From positions 1 to 17,564 of the forward strand of contig CAZWHW010000034.1 in the NCBI GenBank assembly GCA_964633815.1: a stretch of 17,564 bases of DNA, written 5' to 3'. The number at the start of each line of letters is the position of its first letter. Position 1 is the stretch's first letter. Under the pieces are notes generated by a model that ran no database searches, was not told where the DNA came from, and was given only the letters and a program-made list of their open reading frames with translations. Shown one piece after another: positions 1-6,854 of the stretch. Position numbers and translations under genes: made by a program. The DNA comes from CALKZN01 sp964633815 (lineage in GTDB: Bacteria; Pseudomonadota; Gammaproteobacteria; Arenicellales; Arenicellaceae).

Positions 1-509
1 AATTACTTGATTTTCAGTTCCTTGATGAGCTAGTTCGAGTAGAGCCAGCTGAGCGTTTCACGTTTACAACAGGTGATGGTCAGTTTAACGGTATTGGTGT
101 GACTGAAGTTGGACAGGATATTACTGAGTATATTCACTTGACGGTGACTGATCAGTGGGAAGTGTATGAACGCTTCTATGGTCAGGGTATTAATCAAGAG
201 CTAATTCGATACATAGAGGGTATATTCCCGCTATTCGATCAGCATATTGATGTGGACCCAGGTCAAGGTCGATTGAATATCCTACCGGTTATTCTTGAGA
301 CTAATGAATGCGATAGTGTTAACTCACATGGGGCATGTAATGCACCAGAGTTGGAAGAGTTGCTAGATATTGAAACAGGGTTTAATAGTTATGAACTCGA
401 TGAATTAAATATTGCGCAAGTCCCTGCTGAGTTAGAAGAAACTTTGGCTGATGAGGATTGGTTGGAGCAACTAGTCTCGCAATTTGTTGGAGATTCTAAG
501 AAAAGTTAA
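1..509 (+). CDS. Unrecognised acidic protein, C-terminal part only
   Basis: The reading frame is open from base 3 to the TAA at 507–509, giving 168 visible residues with no stop, so the gene begins before the window. A GTG at 99 could be read as a start, but the frame stays open and protein-like upstream of it and no ribosome binding site precedes it. I do not recognise the family. The visible part is strongly acidic, especially the last 60 residues, which are rich in Glu, Asp and Leu (ELEELL, AELEETLADEDW). It ends in a short basic KKS tail. Two cysteines lie 10 residues apart in a loop-like stretch (NECDS...HGACN), as is common in exported proteins, but the N-terminus that would show a signal peptide is missing. 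A strong terminator follows 24 bases after the stop, so this is the last gene of its transcript. Confidence 0.7.
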   Translation, partial: LLDFQFLDELVRVEPAERFTFTTGDGQFNGIGVTEVGQDITEYIHLTVTDQWEVYERFYGQGINQELIRYIEGIFPLFDQHIDVDPGQGRLNILPVILETNECDSVNSHGACNAPELEELLDIETGFNSYELDELNIAQVPAELEETLADEDWLEQLVSQFVGDSKKS

Positions 510-532
510 CAGTAGGAATAGTTAGCTAAAAT

Positions 533-571
533 AAAGCGCTAGGTGAGAAATCATCTAGCGCTTTTATATTT
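533..571 (+). terminator. Bidirectional intrinsic terminator with GAAA tetraloop
   Basis: A 14-bp stem (533–546 with 551–564, one G-T wobble) closes a GAAA loop of the GNRA type. On the plus strand it is followed by a T-rich run with a few A interruptions (TTTTATATTTTT). On the minus strand the opposite flank gives TTTATTTT. It sits between the end of the plus-strand partial gene and the end of the minus-strand nadC/lipoprotein pair, so it can stop both transcripts. Confidence 0.85.
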
Positions 572-685
572 TTAGGCTTTTACTTTGTAAGTGGCATTTC
601 AGGCGGACAGAGAAACTATGCAGGATTTTTATTCTCGTTGCATTTATAGTTGGTTTGTTCAGTTAAGATGAACTAAATAGCTTTT

Positions 686-820
686 TTAGTAGCTGACTTC
701 ATCATTTTCTGTTTCAGCTTCCTTTTCAATAACAGGTTTTTTTGTTTGTTTGTCTTCAGTTTTTTCTGAACATGAAATTAAGAACAAACTAATGATGAAA
801 ATTAAAGTTAATCGTTTCAT
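686..820 (-). CDS. Small lipoprotein, 44 residues
   Basis: The minus-strand frame starts with ATG at 820–818 and ends with TAA at 688–686. The protein begins MKRLTLIFIISLFLISC: a basic start, a hydrophobic core of about 12 residues and a lipobox LISC, which predicts signal peptidase II cleavage and lipidation at Cys17. The mature part is only 28 residues, highly charged (Lys/Glu rich) and low in complexity, ending DEVSY. It lies 26 bases downstream of the nadC stop on the same strand and is probably read from the nadC transcript. The ribosome site is weak (AAGAA close to the ATG). In size and layout it resembles tiny outer-membrane lipoproteins such as LptM (YifL), but it lacks the GCGLKGPLY start of the mature LptM protein, so I do not assign it. 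It is below usual gene-caller length limits. Confidence 0.6.
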   Translation of the reverse strand: MKRLTLIFIISLFLISCSEKTEDKQTKKPVIEKEAETENDEVSY

Positions 821-846
821 TTCTTATATAAATTAAAATTTTTAAT

Positions 847-1704
847 TTATAACTGTAAATCAAATAAGAGCGACAAATCTAAAGCACGTACATGTTTAGT
901 GATCGCACCGCTTGAAATAAAATCAACACCTGTTTCAGCAATAGCTTGAATAGTTTCAATAGAAACATTGCCTGAAGCTTCAAGGTCAATTCTATCATTA
1001 TTCACTTTTACAGCTTCTTTGAGCTCCTTTAAGCTAAAATTATCTAAAAGTACGCGCTGAATGCCTGCGTTGATGCCTTCTTGCATTTGCTCCAAACGCT
1101 CAACTTCTAATTCAACCAACGTGCCTTCCGGTACTGATTTCAAAGCGGTTTGCACAACAGCAGTCAAGTTTTTGCCGCAGCGCAAATGGTTTTCCTTGAT
1201 CAAAATACCATCGTATAAGCCCATGCGGTGATTCATTCCACCACCACAAAGAACTGCATATTTTTGCGCATCACGCAGGCCAGGAATAGTTTTGCGAGTA
1301 TCTAATAATTTTGCTTTTGTATGATTTATTATTTGCACATAGTGATTGGCTGTGGTGGCAGTGCCTGATAGGGTTTGTAATAAATTCAGAGCTTGACGTT
1401 CAGCCGTTAAGATAGCTCTGGCATTGCCATGCAAACGACAAATCACGGTTTGATCATGGACGTTATCGCCATCATCGACTTGCCATTCAATCGTGATATT
1501 GCCATCAATTTGGCGAAATGCTTCTTGCGCCCAAGCAAGCCCGCAAATAATTCCTGATTCGCGGGCAATGATTTTACCATCGATGATCGCAGTTTCAGGA
1601 ATTAGATTAGCCGTTAAATCGCCAGTCTTTACATCTTCTTCAATACAGCTTTTGACATCATCTGCGATAATCTGCGCAACAGGAAGAATAGGATTTTTAT
1701 TCAT
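847..1704 (-). CDS. nadC: Nicotinate-nucleotide pyrophosphorylase (quinolinate phosphoribosyltransferase)
   Basis: NadC converts quinolinate and PRPP to nicotinate mononucleotide, CO2 and pyrophosphate, the step that feeds de novo NAD synthesis in the cytoplasm. The 285-residue product has the family layout. An N-terminal open-faced sandwich (about 1–110) starts at IIADDVKSCIEEDVKTGDLT. The barrel domain follows, with LLQTLSGTA, DTRKTIPGLR (135–144, substrate phosphate contacts), KYAVLCGGGMNHR, LIKENH with the active-site Lys170, LDNF, EASGNV and a GVDFISSGAITKH end close to E. coli NadC. I chose the ATG at 1704. The frame runs open to 1764, but the added 20 residues are hydrophobic, do not fit the family and would cover the clpB promoter. 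No good ribosome site is seen. A 44-residue lipoprotein gene follows on the same strand. Other nad genes are not in the window. Confidence 0.95.
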   Translation of the reverse strand: MNKNPILPVAQIIADDVKSCIEEDVKTGDLTANLIPETAIIDGKIIARESGIICGLAWAQEAFRQIDGNITIEWQVDDGDNVHDQTVICRLHGNARAILTAERQALNLLQTLSGTATTANHYVQIINHTKAKLLDTRKTIPGLRDAQKYAVLCGGGMNHRMGLYDGILIKENHLRCGKNLTAVVQTALKSVPEGTLVELEVERLEQMQEGINAGIQRVLLDNFSLKELKEAVKVNNDRIDLEASGNVSIETIQAIAETGVDFISSGAITKHVRALDLSLLFDLQL

Positions 1705-1714
1705 ATTTAATACA

Positions 1715-1744
1715 CTTGAAAAAACAAAAAAGGATACCCATAAC
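1715..1744 (+). promoter_or_regulatory. Putative sigma-32 heat-shock promoter of clpB
   Basis: CTTGAAA at 1715–1721 matches the sigma-32 -35 element. ACCCATAA at 1736–1743 matches the -10 consensus CCCCATNT at six of the seven specified bases after a 14-base spacer. Transcription would start near 1750, about 30 bases before the clpB ATG. clpB is a classic sigma-32 target in gammaproteobacteria. The element lies inside the open upstream extension of the nadC frame, which supports the shorter nadC start. Pattern match by eye; no weight matrix was run. Confidence 0.65.
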
Positions 1745-1758
1745 TTTAACAGGTTAAA
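1745..1758. promoter_or_regulatory. Palindrome at the expected clpB transcription start
   Basis: TTTAAC-AG-GTTAAA is a perfect 6-bp inverted repeat with a 2-base centre. It lies directly downstream of the putative clpB -10 element, between the divergent nadC and clpB genes. The position would suit a repressor operator for either gene. No regulator is identified and the repeat is short, so chance is possible. Confidence 0.3.
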
Positions 1759-1779
1759 CAACAAATGGAATGAATCGGC

Positions 1780-4353
1780 ATGAGATTTGACAAATTAACA
1801 TCAAAATTCCAATTGGCTTTTTCTGAGGCGCAAAGTCTTGCCTTAGGCAAAGACCATCAATTTATTGAACCGGAACACCTATTGCTCAGCATGCTCAATC
1901 AAGAAGGTGGTAGTGTTGCTGGTTTACTGGCTAAAGTCGGCGTGCCAGTCAACAAACTACGTTCAGAGCTTGAACATCGCATTGATGGATTTGCACAAGT
2001 TTCTAGTCAAGATCATGAAGTACATGTGTCTAAAATCTTGTCTGGTTTGCTCAACGCTTGTGACAAACTTGCTCAGCAGCGTGGAGATCAATACATTTCT
2101 AGTGATTTATTTTTGCTGTCATTAGCAAAAGATTCTTCAGCCATAGGCAAACTGTTAAGGCAACAAGGCTTAACTGAACAAGCACTGGAGAAAGCCATTG
2201 AGGAAGTTCGCGGTGGCAGCAGCATCAATGATGCAAATGCCGAAGATGCTATGCAAGCATTGGAAAAATATACCATTGATCTGACTCAACGCGCAGAAGA
2301 AGGCAAAATTGACCCGATTATTGGCCGCGATGATGAGATTCGCCGCACAATTCAAGTTCTACAACGCCGTACAAAAAACAACCCTGTGATTATTGGTGAA
2401 CCTGGTGTGGGAAAAACTGCCATTGTAGAAGGTTTAGCACAGCGTATTGTAAATGGTGAAGTTCCTGATGGTATTCAAGGTAAGCGTGTCTTATCTTTAG
2501 ACTTAGGCTTATTACTAGCTGGCGCAAAATACCGTGGCGATTTTGAAGAACGTTTAAAGTCTGTGCTTAAAGAAGTGAAAAAGCAAGAAGGGCAAATCAT
2601 TTTGTTTATAGATGAACTGCATACCATGGTTGGTGCTGGCAAGACTGATGGCGCCATGGATGCTGGCAATATGCTTAAGCCTGCACTTGCTCGAGGAGAA
2701 CTACATTGTGTGGGCGCGACTACTTTGGACGAATATCGTCAATACATTGAAAAAGACGCTGCGTTAGAGCGACGTTTTCAGAAAATACAAGTCGATGAAC
2801 CCAATGTGGAAGACACCATTGCTATTTTGCGTGGCTTGAGTGAAAAATACGAGCTTCATCATGGCGTAGATATCACCGATCCAGCCTTAGTATCAGCAAC
2901 GACTTTGTCACATCGTTATATCACTGATAGAAACCTGCCAGATAAAGCCATTGATTTGATTGATGAAGCAGCTAGTCGCATTCGCATGGAGATTGATTCC
3001 AAACCTGAAGCGATGGATAAATTGGAACGTCGATTGATAAAAAATAAAATTGAACGTGAAGCTTTAAAGAAAGAAACAGATGACGCCTCCAAACAGCGTT
3101 TGGCAGATATTGAAGACAAAATTGCTGATTTAGAAAAACAATATGCTGAGTATGAAGAAATTTGGAATGCAGAAAAAGCAGCATTGCAAGGAGCACAAAC
3201 AGTTAAAGAAGCATTAGATGCTGCCAAAATTGAAATTGAATCCGCTAAACGAGCGGGCGATTTGGCGAGAGTCTCAGAATTGCAATATGGCAAAATCCCA
3301 GAATTGGAAGCCCAACTAGAAGCTGCTAACAAAGCAGAGCAATCAGAGTCTGAACGACAGTTGTTACGTAATAAAGTCACCGAAGATGAAATTGCTGATA
3401 TAGTTTCCAACTGGACAGGCATCCCTGTTAGCAAAATGCTAGAAGGTGAACGTGACAAATTGTTGCAGATGGAAACCAAGCTGCATGAGCGCGTGATTGG
3501 ACAGAAAGAAGCTATCACTTCGGTGTCTAATGCGATCAGACGTTCGCGGGCAGGCATTTCTGATCAAAACAAACCCTATGGTTCATTTTTGTTCCTTGGC
3601 CCAACAGGTGTGGGTAAAACTGAACTGACTAAAACCTTAACTGAATTCTTGTTTGATGACGATTCAGCCTTGGTGCGCATCGATATGTCGGAATTCATGG
3701 AGAAGCACTCTGTTGCGCGCTTAGTTGGCGCACCTCCGGGCTATGTAGGCTATGAAGAGGGTGGTTATCTCACTGAAGCGGTGCGCCGCAAACCTTATTC
3801 AGTTGTGCTTTTAGACGAGGTAGAAAAAGCGCATCCTGACGTGTTCAATGTGCTCTTGCAAGTGCTTGATGATGGCCGCTTAACTGATGGTCAAGGTCGC
3901 ACAGTAGATTTTAAAAATACCGTCATCATCATGACTTCAAACTTGGGCTCAGAATTGATCCAAGCTGAACCTGAAGCCAGTTATGCTGACATGAAAGATA
4001 AAGTTATGGAGCAAGTGGGTATACATTTTAGGCCGGAATTTATCAACCGCCTTGAAGATATCGTGGTTTTCCATGGCCTTAAACGTGAACACATTGCTGA
4101 CATTGCTAAAATTCAGTTAAGCAAATTAGGCAAACGACTAGCGGCGCAAGATATTGTTCTAGAGATTGGTGATAAAGCTGTTGAATTTGTCGCTGAACAA
4201 GGCTTCGACCCTGTGTTTGGCGCTAGGCCACTCAAACGCGTGATTCAACAATTGCTAGAAAATCCATTGGCAGAAGCGATTTTGTCAGGGAATTATGTAT
4301 CCGGAAGTGTGATCAAAGTGTCTGAGAATGAAGGGGAACTCCAATTTAAGTAG
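1780..4353 (+). CDS. clpB: ATP-dependent disaggregase ClpB (Hsp104 family)
   Basis: ClpB is a hexameric AAA+ machine that works with DnaK to pull proteins out of aggregates after heat stress. The 857-residue product matches the E. coli length (857). Order: N-terminal Clp repeat domain (1–about 145); first AAA+ module with Walker A GEPGVGKT at 206–213, Walker B ending DE at 278–279 and the AKYRG pore loop; the coiled-coil middle domain at about 410–525, rich in Glu/Lys/Ala, which identifies ClpB rather than ClpA or ClpC; second AAA+ module with Walker A GPTGVGKT at 607–614, DE at 679–680 and pore loop GYVGYEEGG. There is no IGF-type ClpP-binding loop, as expected. The ATG at 1780 gives the family N-terminus MRFDKLTSKFQLAFSEAQ. 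The ribosome site is weak. Codon 149, where E. coli has the GTG start of its short form, is ATC here. A sigma-32-like promoter lies upstream and no clear terminator follows. Confidence 0.98.
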   Translation: MRFDKLTSKFQLAFSEAQSLALGKDHQFIEPEHLLLSMLNQEGGSVAGLLAKVGVPVNKLRSELEHRIDGFAQVSSQDHEVHVSKILSGLLNACDKLAQQRGDQYISSDLFLLSLAKDSSAIGKLLRQQGLTEQALEKAIEEVRGGSSINDANAEDAMQALEKYTIDLTQRAEEGKIDPIIGRDDEIRRTIQVLQRRTKNNPVIIGEPGVGKTAIVEGLAQRIVNGEVPDGIQGKRVLSLDLGLLLAGAKYRGDFEERLKSVLKEVKKQEGQIILFIDELHTMVGAGKTDGAMDAGNMLKPALARGELHCVGATTLDEYRQYIEKDAALERRFQKIQVDEPNVEDTIAILRGLSEKYELHHGVDITDPALVSATTLSHRYITDRNLPDKAIDLIDEAASRIRMEIDSKPEAMDKLERRLIKNKIEREALKKETDDASKQRLADIEDKIADLEKQYAEYEEIWNAEKAALQGAQTVKEALDAAKIEIESAKRAGDLARVSELQYGKIPELEAQLEAANKAEQSESERQLLRNKVTEDEIADIVSNWTGIPVSKMLEGERDKLLQMETKLHERVIGQKEAITSVSNAIRRSRAGISDQNKPYGSFLFLGPTGVGKTELTKTLTEFLFDDDSALVRIDMSEFMEKHSVARLVGAPPGYVGYEEGGYLTEAVRRKPYSVVLLDEVEKAHPDVFNVLLQVLDDGRLTDGQGRTVDFKNTVIIMTSNLGSELIQAEPEASYADMKDKVMEQVGIHFRPEFINRLEDIVVFHGLKREHIADIAKIQLSKLGKRLAAQDIVLEIGDKAVEFVAEQGFDPVFGARPLKRVIQQLLENPLAEAILSGNYVSGSVIKVSENEGELQFK

Positions 4354-4425
4354 TATAGATGTCTATAAAGTAGTTAGATAATAATCCATGAAAAAGCTAA
4401 ATAGTTTGAGTAAAATATTATTTAT

Positions 4426-5028
4426 ATGAAAAAATATTGTTTACTGTTCTTCTTCTTATTGCTTTCTGCATGTTCAAAAAGGCTTGAAATTCCAATTGAG
4501 GATTTGCCGCGGACAATTGAAAGTAAAGACACAACAATTCCTAGTAACGATATATTTCCATATTCAGTAGATGTGGATAGTTTTGTTAAAAACAGTACTG
4601 GTTTGTGTATTGATCAAGATCGCGCATTCGGTTGTCAATGTGTTGATTTGATGCATCTATATATTGATAAGGTGTTAGGTGTGCCGCGGGCTGCTCATAA
4701 TATCCGCGGGAATGCTTTTCCAATTTATCAATCATTACCGTCGTCGAAAACTATTCGCGCAGGCAGTCGAGTTGTTAGGCTAGAAAAAACACCTTATAAG
4801 CGTGGGAGCATACCCCGTAAAGGTGATATTATTTTTTACTCTCATGCAGATGGTATTGGTCATGTGGGGATTTTTTTGGAAGGTAATTCTTATCAATTTA
4901 CAGGTTTGGATCAAAACTGGATCGATACAGATCTGTCTAAAGGGTCGCCTGCTGCAATCGTCGAACACCGTTATATAGATCAATATAAAGTTGTAGGGTG
5001 GCTGCGACCTGTATTGATATCAAATTGA
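4426..5028 (+). CDS. Lipoprotein with CHAP-type peptidoglycan hydrolase domain
   Basis: The 200-residue product starts MKKYCLLFFFLLLSAC. The hydrophobic run and lipobox LSAC predict lipidation at Cys16 and anchoring to an envelope membrane. Residues about 45–197 look like a CHAP domain (Cys/His-dependent amidase or peptidase): FGCQCVDLMHLYIDKVLG with the likely nucleophile Cys72, a PRKGDIIFY strand at 130–138, then GIGHVGIF with the likely catalytic His146, and LDQNW further on. These blocks resemble CHAP domains of phage and staphylococcal endolysins, which cut peptidoglycan peptides. The substrate here is inferred, not shown. The gene begins 72 bases after clpB with no clear terminator between them, so read-through from the clpB promoter is possible. 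No good ribosome site is visible. The ATG overlaps the stop of a 13-codon upstream frame (ATGA at 4426–4429). Confidence 0.75.
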   Translation: MKKYCLLFFFLLLSACSKRLEIPIEDLPRTIESKDTTIPSNDIFPYSVDVDSFVKNSTGLCIDQDRAFGCQCVDLMHLYIDKVLGVPRAAHNIRGNAFPIYQSLPSSKTIRAGSRVVRLEKTPYKRGSIPRKGDIIFYSHADGIGHVGIFLEGNSYQFTGLDQNWIDTDLSKGSPAAIVEHRYIDQYKVVGWLRPVLISN

Positions 5029-5033
5029 TGACT

Positions 5034-5057
5034 AGCAAATTTTTTGATTCATTTGCT
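5034..5057 (+). terminator. Weak hairpin after the CHAP lipoprotein gene
   Basis: AGCAAAT (5034–5040) and ATTTGCT (5051–5057) form a 7-bp stem with a 10-base T-rich loop, six bases after the lipoprotein stop. Only a short, broken T run follows, so it may be an inefficient terminator or a 3'-end stabilising hairpin. Confidence 0.3.
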
Positions 5058-5166
5058 TTCATACTTTCGTAGCAAAGGCTTGGTATATCTTGTAGACTTA
5101 TTGTTATTTCTACCTCTTCATTCGAAGGTGGTCGTTTAACAACAAATTAATTGGAGAAAAATCTTA

Positions 5167-5388
5167 ATGTCTGACACGACTGATTTTTATTTTGAAAGTT
5201 ATGCAGATTGGCATCAAACGATCACTGAACGTTGCAAGACTGAACTAACGCCAGAATACGCACGATCTCGAATTTCTGCACTACAAGATCCTAATGATCG
5301 ATCAACTAAAGAGTTTGTCTCAAAGTATGGTGAGGCTTATCTCCAACAGGTTATTAAATGGTATGAACAGTCTGAACGACAAGGCTAA
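5167..5388 (+). CDS. Small protein of unknown function, 73 residues
   Basis: I do not recognise the family. The frame has a good ribosome site (GGAGA, 5153–5157, nine bases before the ATG), which is the main reason to accept it as real. The product is hydrophilic with no signal peptide or membrane segment, so it should be cytoplasmic. It is rich in aromatic and charged residues (FYFESYADWH near the start, KWYEQSERQG at the end) and looks mostly helical. It has a 138-base leader after the CHAP lipoprotein gene that contains a small imperfect hairpin around 5112–5132. No neighbour suggests a job, and the gene next downstream appears to be a remnant. Confidence 0.65.
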   Translation: MSDTTDFYFESYADWHQTITERCKTELTPEYARSRISALQDPNDRSTKEFVSKYGEAYLQQVIKWYEQSERQG

Positions 5389-5435
5389 TTGACATCAAGG
5401 AGTAGTATAGTTCAGGGTAGAATAAATTGTTTGGA

Positions 5436-5589
5436 ATGTTTTATTGTGCAATTTTTATTGAAGTAAATTCCATACATGTCAGTGAAGCAATCAAAACAAG
5501 AAGAGCATTTAAATATTTCGGTACAAAAAGCAAATCCACGTGATGCTCAATCGACTTTAGATGAGATGATGATTAGAAATAAGTTTTAA
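5436..5589 (+). pseudogene. Nitroreductase-family remnant with internal deletion
   Basis: Two short frames in this gap look like opposite ends of one nitroreductase. In the frame of base 5436, codons from 5472 read IHVSEAIKTRRAFKYF, very like the N-terminus of FMN-dependent nitroreductases (typically M-x-VSEAI-x-TRRA-x-x-x-F). That frame ends at TGA 5541–5543. In the +1-shifted frame, codons before the TAA at 5587–5589 read NPRDAQSTLDEMMIRNKF, which resembles the usual family end (P-x-P-x-QL-x-LDEVVI-x-x-RF). The roughly 150 central residues that would hold the FMN-binding core are absent. The codon where the start Met is expected is ATA (5472). The simplest reading is a dead gene reduced by an internal deletion with a frame change near 5515–5535. 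Both matches are short and come from memory of the family, so this needs a database check. Confidence 0.55.
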
Positions 5590-5731
5590 TATGTTTTGAA
5601 ATATATAAATTATGTATTTTGAACGTATTAGCGATCGGTTATCATGGAGCTGCCATAATCAGTTTTTTATATGTCGAAATACTATGGCAAAAACTAAAAT
5701 AAAAATTTTAAAAATTAAGATTCAATAAATT

Positions 5732-6844
5732 ATGAAAGCCATGATCCTCGCAGCGGGCAAGGGAACCCGTGTCCGGCCATTAACGTATGAAATGCCCAAG
5801 CCGATGATTCCAATCATGGGTAAACCGGTGATGGAATATTTGATAGAAGAATTAGAGCGTCATGGTTTTGATGAGATTGTGATTAATGTGAGTCATCTGC
5901 CAGAAAAAATTGAAAACTATTTTGGTAATGGTGAACGTTTTGGCGTTGAAATTGGCTATTCTTTTGAAGGACACATCGAAAATGATGAGATTGTTTCTAC
6001 CGCATTAGGTTCGGCAGGTGGCTTAAAACGTATTCAAGAATTCAGTGGTTTCTTTGATGATACTTTTATAGTAGTTTGTGGTGATGCGCTTATTGATCTA
6101 GATTTAACTAAGGCTGTTCGTGATCATTGGCGTAGTGGAGCGATGGCAAGTATTTGCACATTGGAAGTGCCGAAATCACAAGTGCCAAATTATGGTGTGG
6201 TGGTTAGTGATGTCAATGGTTCAATCACTTCGTTTCAAGAAAAACCAAGTGTTGAAGAGGCACTGTCTTCACAAGTGAATACAGGGATTTATATTTTTGA
6301 ACCTGAAATCTTCGATTTGATTCCTGTTGATGAAAAATTTGATATTGGCAGTCAGTTATTCCCCAAAATGGTGGAACAAAGCTTGCCTTTGCATGCGATT
6401 AATTTGCCTTTTAATTGGATTGACATTGGCCGCATTAGCGATTTTTGGGAAGCTAATCAGAAGATCATGCAAGGCAAGCTGCGCACGATTCCAATGCCAG
6501 GAAAAATGCTACGCGAGGGTGTTTGGGCGGGACTCAATGTTGCTATTGAAGCTGGGGCAGATATCCAAGGGCCAGTTTATATAGGCAGTGGTTCAAAAAT
6601 AGAAGCAGGTTGCCAAATTGTTGGTCCAACATGGATTGGTAATGGTTGTCATATTCGCAGTGGTGCCCGTGTTTCTCGGAGTATTATCTTTGATTACACT
6701 CGTATTGGTTCAGGTAGTATTGTGCAAGAATCAGTGGCCTTTGGACGTTTCTTTGTGGACAAAGAAGGGAATAAGTTTGAAAGTGACAATATGCGGGTTG
6801 ATTGGGTTAGTGATTCGAGGATTAAAGATGAAACAACGGTATAA
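5732..6844 (+). CDS. NDP-sugar pyrophosphorylase, probable mannose-1-phosphate guanylyltransferase type
   Basis: The enzyme should join an NTP and a sugar 1-phosphate to give an NDP-sugar and pyrophosphate, supplying cell-surface polysaccharide synthesis. The 370-residue product has two parts. Residues 1–about 235 are a Rossmann-type nucleotidyltransferase domain with LAAGKGTRVRPLT (7–18), the PKPM motif (22–25), GSAGGLK (93–99), CGDALIDLDL with the metal-binding Asp118, FQEKPS and NTGIYIF. Residues about 255–345 are a left-handed beta-helix of hexapeptide-like repeats (IQGPVYIGSGSKIEAG, IVGPTWIGNG). The exact nucleotide and sugar cannot be read from sequence; GDP-mannose synthesis is the common annotation for this architecture. 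The wording of the motifs reminds me more of cyanobacterial homologues than of E. coli GalU or ManC. It stands alone on the plus strand, ahead of a strong terminator, with no other sugar genes nearby. Confidence 0.85.
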   Translation: MKAMILAAGKGTRVRPLTYEMPKPMIPIMGKPVMEYLIEELERHGFDEIVINVSHLPEKIENYFGNGERFGVEIGYSFEGHIENDEIVSTALGSAGGLKRIQEFSGFFDDTFIVVCGDALIDLDLTKAVRDHWRSGAMASICTLEVPKSQVPNYGVVVSDVNGSITSFQEKPSVEEALSSQVNTGIYIFEPEIFDLIPVDEKFDIGSQLFPKMVEQSLPLHAINLPFNWIDIGRISDFWEANQKIMQGKLRTIPMPGKMLREGVWAGLNVAIEAGADIQGPVYIGSGSKIEAGCQIVGPTWIGNGCHIRSGARVSRSIIFDYTRIGSGSIVQESVAFGRFFVDKEGNKFESDNMRVDWVSDSRIKDETTV

Positions 6845-6854
6845 TTAATAGAAA

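Noticed and set aside
99..509. GTG at 99 as the start of the first gene
   Set aside because: The frame is open and protein-like back to base 3, and no ribosome site precedes the GTG; the gene enters from outside the window.
1705..1764. Upstream ATG giving a 20-residue longer NadC
   Set aside because: The extension is a hydrophobic run not found in the family and overlaps the putative clpB promoter.
2916..3557. 213-codon antisense frame across the ClpB middle domain
   Set aside because: It is the mirror of the coiled-coil codons and is Ser/Leu rich with no family likeness or ribosome site.
5389..5411. TTGACA and TATAGT as a promoter after the 73-residue gene
   Set aside because: The spacer is 11 bases, too short for a sigma-70 promoter.
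5612..5728. 38-residue frame before the NDP-sugar enzyme gene
   Set aside because: It has no ribosome site, its end is a poly-Lys/Ile run from AT-rich DNA, and it shows no recognisable motif.
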